DNA of 64,000 nucleotides from Cyanobacteria bacterium UBA1221. Lineage in GTDB: Bacteria > Cyanobacteriota > Vampirovibrionia > Gastranaerophilales > Gastranaerophilaceae. Both the position numbers and the translations under genes were made by a program. Positions 1 to 7,672 of the stretch are shown here, piece after piece. How positions within the stretch are numbered: the first letter of the stretch is position 1; each line of letters begins with the position of its first letter. The DNA lies in assembly GCA_002309425.1 (NCBI GenBank), contig DBXD01000066.1:27718-91717 (forward strand), read 5' to 3'. The notes beneath the pieces were generated by a model. That model was not told the DNA's origin. It saw only the letters and a list, made by a program, of their open reading frames with translations, and searched no databases.

Positions 1-2
1 CA

Positions 3-533
3 AAAGTCAAGTGTGATTCGCTTTTTCTGGTAAACCCGCTTACACACCTGACAGATATGTCTGATGGCTATCTTAAAAGTAAAAATTATCAAAAAAGTTT
101 TGTCGAGAGGTGTTTGGATAAAATTTCATACAGGAAACCTTTTGCTAAATATAAAATACTTAAACAGATGAACGCTTATGATAATGCCGAAAATATAAAC
201 TGTCCGGTATATATAGTTTCTTCAAAGAGTGATGCTGTAATGTATCCCAAATTTATAAAAAAATTTGCAGATAAACTGAGATCTGACGGTGTTAGTGTTG
301 AATATATACCTGAAATAGGAGATTCTCACAAATTTACTGAAGAAAAAATAGAGTTTGTTACTTCGATGTTACAAGACAGATTGATAACGGACACCGATTA
401 TCTTATTTGGAAAAATTTTGGATTTATTAAACCCGGCACCGAGGAAAAAATCCAAAGACTCGCTAAAAAAGATCCGCATTCTCCGGTTAAGGACTGGACT
501 TCAATTAATTTAATTAATTATCCTTCAATTTAG
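3..533 (+). CDS. Alpha/beta-hydrolase family protein, C-terminal part (cut by window edge)
   Basis: The reading frame is open from base 3 with no start, so the gene begins outside the window. About 176 residues remain. The segment PVYIVSSKSDAVMYP looks like the strand and loop carrying the acid residue of an alpha/beta hydrolase, and GDSHKF would supply the catalytic His; the nucleophile elbow would lie upstream of the window. The ATG at 57 is internal, because the frame continues before it with hydrophobic residues (LFLVNPL). Its end overlaps by 20 bases the end of the convergent gene at 514-789. Fold assignment is from the two motifs only; the substrate is unknown. Confidence 0.6.
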   Translation, partial: KVKCDSLFLVNPLTHLTDMSDGYLKSKNYQKSFVERCLDKISYRKPFAKYKILKQMNAYDNAENINCPVYIVSSKSDAVMYPKFIKKFADKLRSDGVSVEYIPEIGDSHKFTEEKIEFVTSMLQDRLITDTDYLIWKNFGFIKPGTEEKIQRLAKKDPHSPVKDWTSINLINYPSI

Positions 534-789
534 GCTGACAAGAGTTTGAGGATTCTAAGGGGGAAACATTCTCTGTCATAATAACCGCCGCAGGTATGAT
601 TTCTGCACTACTCTCCCCTGTGTTTTCTGAAACTTTATCATCTGCATTAAGTATTTTGGCAACAACTATTGCTAAGTCACTCTGCGTTCCATAGCCGTAT
701 TCAGGACTTGGGATGTTATGTTCTTTATTATCTTTCTTTGCAGAAAAGTTCGTCTGACTGTAACAATTTTGAATCTTATATATTCTCAT
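514..789 (-). CDS. Small protein with N-terminal NFSA tag, function unknown
   Basis: A 91-residue protein with no recognised domain. A good ribosome-binding site (AAGGAG) lies 6 bases before the ATG, which supports it as a real gene. The first 17 residues (MRIYKIQNCYSQTNFSA) are rich in I, N, Y and Q and end in Phe-Ser-Ala followed by KK, matching the Phe-x-Gly/Ala leader seen in many unrelated proteins of this window. The rest is acidic and Ser/Ala/Glu-rich and looks disordered or small-helical. There is no hydrophobic segment, so it is not a classical exported or membrane protein. It is convergent with the hydrolase on its left. Confidence 0.6.
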   Translation of the reverse strand: MRIYKIQNCYSQTNFSAKKDNKEHNIPSPEYGYGTQSDLAIVVAKILNADDKVSENTGESSAEIIPAAVIMTENVSPLESSNSCQPKLKDN

Positions 790-887
790 AAGTATCTCCT
801 TGATGCTTATATAAAAATTATAAAAACAAAAATTTTATATTTCAGCAACATATTTTAACAAATCTTATAAATTTTATCGAGTATCCA

Positions 888-1709
888 ATGGCAAATTTAT
901 TTTTTTACAAACTTATAATAAGCATGATAAGTAACGGTATTAAATTTTCACCAACATACACAAAAGGTTCTACAAGGACCCATAATATCATAAGGACCCA
1001 ATTAAGCGAACAACTTTACTCCGAAGTAATGGATTTATTTGCGTCTCAAGCTTGTACCGAGGCTAAAAATAATCCAAAAGCCGGAGAGTATATATCCAAA
1101 GACCAGCTCAGAGAAATTTTTGTAAAAATATTACCGGAACCACTCAATTTTAAAATTCAAACCAGCACAAAAAGAGATATACAAAACAACCTTGGGGCAA
1201 GCATGTGTACAATATCTGACGAACAAGGTATTGATGGATACAGGCTCATTCTACCCTTAAAAGACAACCAATTATATATAGAAGACATCCCTGAACTCCT
1301 GCATGAAGCGGGACACTTGCTTGATTATGCGCTTAACCCTCAATATACAGCCAATCTCATTAGCATCGGGAATAAAGATTTTTATAAAAAATTGGGTGAA
1401 ATTTATGAAAAATTTTATTATACAATTACAGACTACTCATTATTCAGAATAAAAAGAGTAACAAAAGCTTTATTAAAAAATATGTCTTGCGAGGACAAGT
1501 TAAATGCTTTGAAAAATATAAAATTAAGACTAATGACCGAAAGCAACGCATATTTAACAGAAAATCACTATTGGCAAGAACTGAAAAAACACCGTAAAGG
1601 AATGAAAAAAGCCCCCCCTCTATCCCCGTTGGATTTTCGCTTCCGAGAAAAAATCCGACTCATAAACAGTATGAGGTACAAAATTGTAGCAAAAGAACGC
1701 AAAAATTAA
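888..1709 (+). CDS. Putative zinc metallopeptidase (HEAGH zincin)
   Basis: A 273-residue protein. HEAGHLLDYAL at residues 139-149 is a textbook HExxH zinc-binding motif with the usual hydrophobic helix around it. Glu218 (in MTESNAYL), 75 residues downstream, is a possible third zinc ligand, as in gluzincins. No signal peptide is evident. The start is uncertain: neither the ATG at 888 nor the one at 924 has a strong ribosome-binding site; starting at 924 gives MISNGIKFSPTYTKG, weakly like the Phe-x-Gly leaders of neighbours. The C-terminus is basic (about 60 residues rich in K and R). Family is unknown; peptidase activity is inferred only from the motif. Confidence 0.6.
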   Translation: MANLFFYKLIISMISNGIKFSPTYTKGSTRTHNIIRTQLSEQLYSEVMDLFASQACTEAKNNPKAGEYISKDQLREIFVKILPEPLNFKIQTSTKRDIQNNLGASMCTISDEQGIDGYRLILPLKDNQLYIEDIPELLHEAGHLLDYALNPQYTANLISIGNKDFYKKLGEIYEKFYYTITDYSLFRIKRVTKALLKNMSCEDKLNALKNIKLRLMTESNAYLTENHYWQELKKHRKGMKKAPPLSPLDFRFREKIRLINSMRYKIVAKERKN

Positions 1710-1848
1710 AAGGCATCTAAATAAAATATGTACAGGTGTATAAAATTAAACCAATTTAATAAAACTTCATCTTTAACTTTAATTTAGCAATTTTTATTTT
1801 CAGCAGATTTACTTATTATGTAACGAAATTATTTAACGGAAAAATAAA

Positions 1849-2439
1849 ATGATTAATACTAATTATCAGGCATATAATCCAAGTTTTGGCGCAAGCTGCG
1901 CAGGAAAAATCACTATAAAAGCAAAAAATGAGGCCGGAAAATTTGTCCCAAAAGATGCCCGTGTCGCAATACTAAACGTAAACTACTTTCCGGATTTCCG
2001 GGCAATTAGAAAATTATCCAATTTTTGGGAAAGAAAAACCGGCGGTCATATAATATCCAGTATTTTTGACTATGCACAAAAAGATGTTGCTAAAGTTAAC
2101 GAAAATTACCCATATAGGGTATATTACGCCGTTACAACACAAGATGGGGATTTAAAGAAATTAGATCCAAAAAAAATTCTTGGTATTGCAACCGTTCTCG
2201 AAAAAGATAATGCCAAAAACCATACTGTTTCATGGTTACAAGTAAATCCATTTTATAATTATTCTGCTAAAGGTCATCAACGAAAGTACAAAAATATTGG
2301 GGAACAATTGATAAAATTTATAAGAGAATATGGAGGGAAACCCTTAGAAACCAATGCGGAAGATGATACTGTCAACTTCTACAAGAAAATCGGGTTTACC
2401 CCTTTTACGAATGAAAAATACCACATGTATATGAATTAA
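1849..2439 (+). CDS. GNAT-like N-acetyltransferase with Phe-Gly-Ala leader
   Basis: A 196-residue protein. The C-terminal half has GNAT order: a strand (ILGIATVLEK), the acetyl-CoA pocket region around GHQRKYKNIGEQLIKFI, then NFYKKIGF, the helix and strand that close the fold. The N-terminus (MINTNYQAYNPSFGA) is extra and belongs to the Phe-x-Gly/Ala leader group. It is known that GNATs acetylate amines on small molecules or proteins; the substrate here cannot be read. The gene is alone and convergent with cstA. An upstream GCAA-N17-TTTA pair sits at 1787-1811. A remnant of a related GNAT C-terminus lies at 24061-24225. Confidence 0.6.
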   Translation: MINTNYQAYNPSFGASCAGKITIKAKNEAGKFVPKDARVAILNVNYFPDFRAIRKLSNFWERKTGGHIISSIFDYAQKDVAKVNENYPYRVYYAVTTQDGDLKKLDPKKILGIATVLEKDNAKNHTVSWLQVNPFYNYSAKGHQRKYKNIGEQLIKFIREYGGKPLETNAEDDTVNFYKKIGFTPFTNEKYHMYMN

Positions 2440-2451
2440 ACAAAATTTTGT

Positions 2452-3891
2452 CTATTTTGTATTTTTGTTACTTATAATTTTATATACATACGCAAAAGCC
2501 GCTAATGTCAGCATTAAAGCGATGATTTCACTATACCTGAGAGGAAGATTAAATCCTATTTTCTCGCTAAAAATAAAGGACATTGTAATAAACACATAAA
2601 ATAAAGCAGGAATCAGCGTTACATAATATTTTTTGCCGTTTTTTGCCAAAAATATTGTCGCACAAATTAGCGTTGGAATCGCTATAAGCTGGTTAAAGAA
2701 CGTAAAGTATCTCCAGATAACAGAAAAACTGTTCGCACTCATTTTTGCCCATACTAATATAGTCAATACCGTTACAACAATAGGAATAACTATTATCAAC
2801 CTGTTTGATATTTTCTTTTGTTCAAGGTTTAAAGCCTCCGCTATTGTTATCCTTAATCCTCTGAGAGCAGTATCGCCGGAGGTTATCGGAAGAATAATTA
2901 TGGCTAAAGTAACAAGGAATGCAAGATTTAGAGGTACAAATTTGTTGGCAATAATATTTACAACATTAACCGTTCCTACCAGATTCTGAGGAACAAGATT
3001 AAGGCTATATACATCCATTGCAGCTGCTGCCCAAATTATTGCTATAAGTGATTCTACACACATCATACCGTAAAAGATTCGTTTCCCGTCATATTCCTTA
3101 TTAACGGTTCTTGAAATAATTGTAGCCTGAGTAGAATGAAAGCCTGACAACAAACCGCAGCTTACCGTCATAAAAAACATAGGAATAAGCGGTAAATTAT
3201 TCGGATGTAAGTTATAATTGCTCAAACTAAAATTCTGTAAGTTTACACCATTTATAAAAAAGCCTGTAAGCACCAATCCTGTACCTAATATCAGCATTAT
3301 TCCAAGCGCCGGATAAAATTTCCCGATAATTTTATCAATAGGGAAAAGAGTCGCAAAAACAAAATATAATAAAATTACAATGTATGTTCCAAGCACAACA
3401 GGATTCGTTATAACAAATTCTTTTACCCCGAAAAACCTTTCAACAAACAAATCTCCTGCCGTATAGACAAAAACTGTCGCCAAAAGCAAAAGCATAACGG
3501 ATACTATTACCATAAAGATTTTAAAAGCCCGTTTGCCCAGATAATTATTTATCAAACCCGTAATTTGAGCGCCATTGTGTCTTATTGATAACATTCCCGC
3601 AAAATAATCGTGTACCCCGCCCGCAAAGATACATCCCAAAGGGATCAAAATAAAAGCAATCGGTCCAAATAATATACCTTGTACCGCACCGATTATAGGC
3701 CCCATTCCTGCGATATTTAACAAATGTATAAGCGCATTTCGATTTTTAGACATCGGAATATAATCCACGTTATCTCTCAACTCTTCCGCAGGAGTCTTTC
3801 TGTCATCCGGCGAAAACAAGTTACAGATGAACCGTGAATAAAAAATATACCCTAATACTAAAATTGTTATGCCAAATAAAAATGTTATCAT
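2452..3891 (-). CDS. cstA: CstA-family carbon-starvation / pyruvate transporter (short form)
   Basis: A 479-residue, very hydrophobic protein with about 12-13 membrane spans. Hallmarks of the CstA family are seen near the N-terminus: the NIAGMGPIIGAVQG loop and GGVHDYFAGMLS. E. coli CstA/BtsT members, which import pyruvate or peptides, are about 700 residues, whereas a shorter ~480-residue form is known in anaerobes; this is the short form, with no sign of truncation. The start codon overlaps the stop of the upstream gene by one base (TAATG), so the two are translationally coupled. Likely inner membrane. Substrate (pyruvate or amino acids/peptides) is inferred from the family. Confidence 0.85.
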   Translation of the reverse strand: MITFLFGITILVLGYIFYSRFICNLFSPDDRKTPAEELRDNVDYIPMSKNRNALIHLLNIAGMGPIIGAVQGILFGPIAFILIPLGCIFAGGVHDYFAGMLSIRHNGAQITGLINNYLGKRAFKIFMVIVSVMLLLLATVFVYTAGDLFVERFFGVKEFVITNPVVLGTYIVILLYFVFATLFPIDKIIGKFYPALGIMLILGTGLVLTGFFINGVNLQNFSLSNYNLHPNNLPLIPMFFMTVSCGLLSGFHSTQATIISRTVNKEYDGKRIFYGMMCVESLIAIIWAAAAMDVYSLNLVPQNLVGTVNVVNIIANKFVPLNLAFLVTLAIIILPITSGDTALRGLRITIAEALNLEQKKISNRLIIVIPIVVTVLTILVWAKMSANSFSVIWRYFTFFNQLIAIPTLICATIFLAKNGKKYYVTLIPALFYVFITMSFIFSEKIGFNLPLRYSEIIALMLTLAAFAYVYKIISNKNTK

Positions 3892-5240
3892 TAATTTTCT
3901 TCGTTTGAACTATCCGCCGGAACACTCACTTTGCGTACAATCTCCAGTTTCGTAATTCTCGCCCCGTCAATTTCCTTTACACTAAATACTAAATTTTTAA
4001 ATTCCACCTCGTCACCGACTTCCGCAATTCTGCCCAAAAGTTTTACGACCAGACCACCGATTGTATCAACATCATCATCCTCAAATTCTTCATTGTCAAA
4101 TTCAAAAAATTCGGATAATTCGTCTAATCTCATCATTGCATTTGCAAGGTATGTGTTCTCAGCGATTTCCTCAATACAAGACTCCTCCTCCTCGTCAAAT
4201 TCGTCCTGCACCTCTCCGAATATTTCTTCCAAAACATCCTCTAAAGTTATTAAGCCGGAGGTACCGCCAAACTCATCCACTACAATCGCCATCTGGCTTT
4301 TACGCTTTTTAAATTCAAGAACCAGATTATCCATTGTTATGGTTTCGGGAACCAGCATTACATCCCTTAACAGGTTCTTTATGGGACAAACTTCATCTTT
4401 TATTGCCAGAGAATACAAATCTTTTACGTGAATCAAACCTATAATATGGTCTATATCATCATCATAAACGGGATACCTTGTATATTGGCTCTCCGCAGCC
4501 AGTTTATTTAAATCCTCCAGTGACATATTGTCCGGGATACAAACCATATCGGTTCTCGGAATCATAACCTGTTTTGCGGTCAAATCAGAGAACTTAAACA
4601 CATTGTGCAATATATCTTTTTCTGTTTCATTTAAGACTCCGCCATCATAACTCGCATCAACAAGCATATCTAATTCCTCGGTAGAATGAACCGAAGTCTT
4701 GCTCGCTCTTGGGATACTTAATATTTTTAGAACTAAATTTCCAAAACCGTTCAACGCCCATATAAAAGGAGTAAAAATAAAACTTATACCGTGCATGGGT
4801 CTTGCAACCCACAATGCTGTTTTTTCGGTATATTCAAGCGCAATTGATTTTGGTATTAATTCTCCCAATACAACATGCAAAAAAGTAATTAAACAAAAAG
4901 CAATTGTCGCCGACACAGTATGAGTTGCAATTGTCTGATTTACACCGGGAAAAACCGAGAATAACGGTTCAATTATTTTTGCCAGCGTACTTTCGCCAAC
5001 CCAGCCTAATCCGATACTTGATATTGTTATACCAAGCTGAACCGCTGCAATAAACTTATCCAAATCGTTTATTGCAAGCTGCGCAATACCTGCTTCCCTG
5101 TTACCTTCTTTAACAAGCTGCTCAATTCTCGTTTTTCTGACTTTTACCATAGCAAACTCAGAAGCAACAAAAAAACCGTTTGAAAATAATAATAAAACTA
5201 TTATCGACAAGTTAAAAATTATATTTATATATTCAGACAT
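3891..5240 (-). CDS. CNNM/CorC-HlyC family membrane protein (putative Mg2+/Co2+ exporter)
   Basis: A 449-residue protein with the standard three-part layout: an N-terminal DUF21/CNNM membrane domain (about residues 1-200, four hydrophobic segments), a CBS pair (about 215-335; KQVMIPRTDMV and GLIHVKDLY are seen), and a C-terminal CorC/HlyC domain (about 350-435) after an acidic stretch of D and E. VDEFGGTSGLIT is the usual linker motif. Family members such as CorC, YrkA/MpfA and CNNM proteins export Mg2+ or related divalent ions; the old name hemolysin is misleading. It is the first gene of a two-gene operon with cstA, sharing one base. Confidence 0.85.
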   Translation of the reverse strand: MSEYINIIFNLSIIVLLLFSNGFFVASEFAMVKVRKTRIEQLVKEGNREAGIAQLAINDLDKFIAAVQLGITISSIGLGWVGESTLAKIIEPLFSVFPGVNQTIATHTVSATIAFCLITFLHVVLGELIPKSIALEYTEKTALWVARPMHGISFIFTPFIWALNGFGNLVLKILSIPRASKTSVHSTEELDMLVDASYDGGVLNETEKDILHNVFKFSDLTAKQVMIPRTDMVCIPDNMSLEDLNKLAAESQYTRYPVYDDDIDHIIGLIHVKDLYSLAIKDEVCPIKNLLRDVMLVPETITMDNLVLEFKKRKSQMAIVVDEFGGTSGLITLEDVLEEIFGEVQDEFDEEEESCIEEIAENTYLANAMMRLDELSEFFEFDNEEFEDDDVDTIGGLVVKLLGRIAEVGDEVEFKNLVFSVKEIDGARITKLEIVRKVSVPADSSNEEN

Positions 5241-5310
5241 ATTTATATATAATACCTTATTGTATTTATAAACTTAATTATAATATTTCATAACTAAAAA
5301 AGCAATAACA

Positions 5311-6117
5311 TTATTGATAATCAACTTCTTTTATTTGGGTATATATCATCGGGGAAAAGCCTTTGGTCGTAACTATATCAATAATTTTATACGGATTCGG
5401 CGGAGTCAGCAAACAAGGAGAACTGACATGGTATATTCCGTTTTCCATTTTTTCTTTGTTTACGTGATAGTGTCCCGATATTATCGCAATTACATTATCG
5501 TGGCGATTTAAGACTTCAAAATAGTTTTCAGGCTGATATACTCTGTGAGTTTTTACATCCTTCGGCGGGATAAGAGGGAAATGCTGAAAAATAACAACTT
5601 TTTTCTTTCTGTATTTTGTCAGCTGTTTATCAAGCCAATCAAGTGTTGCCGGCCTGTAATACCCACCCGTACCCGGAATAGTTTCTTTTGCTCCGTCAAC
5701 CACAACAAAAACAAATTCGCCTTTTTTAAACACATAATTTGGTTTAGACGGTCCGTAAAACCAATTATGTTTTTTTATGGCTGAAATATATTCTTTTTTT
5801 GAAAGTCCGTTTGATTTAAACACATCGTGGTTACCGATAACAATATAATACGGGAATTTCAATTTGTTTATAATCTTCAAAAAAGCTTCATGATTTTCAG
5901 GTTTTGAAGAATCTATATTATCACCCGTAAACACAACAAACGAAATGTTATCTAATTTATTAATATCTTCAATAGCAGCTTTTAAAACATTCAACGAATA
6001 TTTATTACCTGCGGTCACATGAGGATCAGCGACCTGCACAAACTTTATCTCTCCCGCAAAAGCCGAAGAAAAAAGTCCTATAAAAAAAGTTGCAATTAAT
6101 ATAAATATTTTTTTCAT
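5311..6117 (-). CDS. Exported calcineurin-type metallophosphoesterase
   Basis: A 268-residue protein with a clear signal peptide (residues 1-21, MKKIFILIATFFIGLFSSAFA, cleavage after SAFA), so it acts in the periplasm or is secreted. All metal-ligand blocks are present in order: D-P-H in VADPHVT, GDN in FTGDNIDS, GNHD, FQHFPLIPP and GHYH. Such enzymes hydrolyse phosphomono- or diesters using two metals; the substrate cannot be told. A purine-rich site (GAGGG) precedes the ATG. It is monocistronic, divergent from rqcP. Confidence 0.85.
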   Translation of the reverse strand: MKKIFILIATFFIGLFSSAFAGEIKFVQVADPHVTAGNKYSLNVLKAAIEDINKLDNISFVVFTGDNIDSSKPENHEAFLKIINKLKFPYYIVIGNHDVFKSNGLSKKEYISAIKKHNWFYGPSKPNYVFKKGEFVFVVVDGAKETIPGTGGYYRPATLDWLDKQLTKYRKKKVVIFQHFPLIPPKDVKTHRVYQPENYFEVLNRHDNVIAIISGHYHVNKEKMENGIYHVSSPCLLTPPNPYKIIDIVTTKGFSPMIYTQIKEVDYQ

Positions 6118-6201
6118 GGTAACCCTCTGTCTTTCAAATAAATTATAACATAGATATATTTGCTTGTGATAATATGTAAATAATATAAGGAAATCAATAA
6201 A

Positions 6202-6450
6202 ATGAGATTAGATAAATTTTTAAAAGTTTCAAGGTTAATAAAGCGGAGAACCGTTGCAAACGAAGTGTCCGATATGGGCAGAGTTTTTGTAAATAACAAC
6301 CCTGCAAAGCCGGGAAAACAATTAAAAGAAGGGGATATATTAACAATTGAATACGCAAACAGAGATTTGTCGGTAAAAATATTAAAAATTCCGACAGGCA
6401 ATGTCAGCATACAAGAAGCCCCCGCATTATATGAAATAATCGCAGAGTAA
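6202..6450 (+). CDS. rqcP: RqcP (YabO-type S4 RNA-binding protein)
   Basis: An 82-residue protein that is essentially one S4 domain: MRLDKFLKVSRLIKRRTVA is the start typical of YabO/RqcP, followed by the beta part GRVFVNNNPAKPGKQLKEGD. RqcP works with RqcH on stalled 50S subunits, where poly-Ala tails are added to unfinished chains. RqcP-type proteins typically end in a YEIIAE-like tail, seen here. HslR is the alternative, but it is longer and more basic. A ribosome-binding site (AAGGAAA) precedes the ATG. A short hairpin follows the stop. Confidence 0.85.
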   Translation: MRLDKFLKVSRLIKRRTVANEVSDMGRVFVNNNPAKPGKQLKEGDILTIEYANRDLSVKILKIPTGNVSIQEAPALYEIIAE

Positions 6451-6452
6451 AA

Positions 6453-6476
6453 AAGGTGTGCCTGTATGCACACCTT
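6453..6476. terminator. Hairpin between convergent genes
   Basis: AAGGTGTGC and GCACACCTT pair perfectly (9 bp) around a six-base loop. It lies just after rqcP and before the end of the convergent EF-hand gene. U-tracts are short on both sides, so it may act weakly in both directions. Confidence 0.55.
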
Positions 6477-6504
6477 AAAAATTTTACATTATCAAAATTA
6501 GTTT

Positions 6505-7488
6505 TTATTGCTCATTCAATTTTTGCTTGTTATTGATTTCGTTTATTGCTTTCATTTCTTGTGCTACTAAATCATTAAATTTAGCAACCATCTCCTGAGT
6601 AACCGCCTCGAGAGCAACAGCATATCCGGCACTGTCTTGCTTAAAGCCCTCAAACATTCCAAGATCATTGTATTTAGCCCAGCATTCATCACTTATCTGC
6701 TCATGCAAATCGCTTAGTTCTGCAAATTTTGGACTATTTATATCCTGTAACTTCAAGATATTGTGTACAGACAGTTTTCTCAATGAACACGTACTATTAA
6801 GAAAAGGTTCTATTGTTGAACAATATTGACTAAACACCTTTTCATCTACAGGTTTACCTGTATTAGTTTTCGGGGTTAAGTCAAAAGGCACTAAATTAAA
6901 ATACTTTGTAATAAGTTTATATTCGGGATCATTTTTCATTGCTGTATACTCTGCAACCGTAAATGTACCGTCTTCTCCTGCATATTTGTCAACTATTGCC
7001 TCTAATCTGGTACCGATACCCCGTTTATCATACATTAAAGGTAATTCCATCTTTTGCAAGTTATTTAGTAAACCATCTTTTACCTCACCTTTTGTGCACT
7101 GTCCATCACGTATATGCGACATATCTACCCAACCCATTTCAATTTTTGCAAAATTACTTGATGAATGATACCGGTCTAAGACAGCTCCCCATTCATTCCC
7201 ATTAAGGAAATCCGCCCATTCCTCAGCCTGAAATATTCCGTCAGCACCTGCATATTTTTTTAATGCATCAGGAACTTTATCGGTTAGCGCTTTTAATTTA
7301 TTATACTCGGCAGAACCTTCTTTTAGTCCCGATAATAAATCGCCAATATTCAAATCATTATATGCTTCTTTTACGGTAACTTTGCCGTCTTTTTCCCCGC
7401 CATTACCATCCATTCTGTTCACAAATATATCATTAATACCATCCAGGTATTCTTGTGGATATTTTTTACCCGGTCCCTCTATAGGCAT
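6505..7488 (-). CDS. EF-hand-like repeat protein, function unknown
   Basis: A 327-residue soluble protein without a signal peptide. It holds several Asp/Gly-rich loops of EF-hand type: MDGNGGEKDGKVTVKEA (about residues 26-42, with an insertion), KYAGADGIFQAEEW, HIRDGQCTKGEV and KYAGEDGTFTVAEY. The spacing of D, G and a final E is EF-like although not all loops are canonical, so calcium binding is likely but unproven. A strong AAAGGAG site precedes the ATG. A GCAA-N19-TTTG element lies about 65 bases upstream of the start, similar to that of other accessory genes. It belongs with the EF-hand proteins at 34893, 41324 and 43522. Confidence 0.6.
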   Translation of the reverse strand: MPIEGPGKKYPQEYLDGINDIFVNRMDGNGGEKDGKVTVKEAYNDLNIGDLLSGLKEGSAEYNKLKALTDKVPDALKKYAGADGIFQAEEWADFLNGNEWGAVLDRYHSSSNFAKIEMGWVDMSHIRDGQCTKGEVKDGLLNNLQKMELPLMYDKRGIGTRLEAIVDKYAGEDGTFTVAEYTAMKNDPEYKLITKYFNLVPFDLTPKTNTGKPVDEKVFSQYCSTIEPFLNSTCSLRKLSVHNILKLQDINSPKFAELSDLHEQISDECWAKYNDLGMFEGFKQDSAGYAVALEAVTQEMVAKFNDLVAQEMKAINEINNKQKLNEQ

Positions 7489-7634
7489 AACAAACTCCTT
7501 TCCTAATAATTCTCATGCAATTACCTATACAAAGTATTTTTATATTCATAAATTGCCTTAGATAAAAATTATATTTACAATAATTTACAAATTATTCTAT
7601 ATAAACACTACCGAAAATCATGACATATAGCACT

Positions 7635-7664
7635 AAAAAAGCGGTTCATTTGAACCGCTTTTTT
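7635..7664 (-). terminator. Rho-independent terminator of the ShlB-type gene
   Basis: GCGGTTCA and TGAACCGC pair perfectly around a two-base loop, extended by A6/T6 on either side. It sits 8 bases after the stop of the gene at 7673-9706 and gives a U-tract in that direction. Confidence 0.85.
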
Positions 7665-7672
7665 AACTTGTA

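Noticed and set aside
6114..6473. A 119-codon frame on the minus strand over rqcP
   Set aside because: Antisense to a clear RqcP gene, no ribosome-binding site, hydrophobic shadow of the S4 gene.
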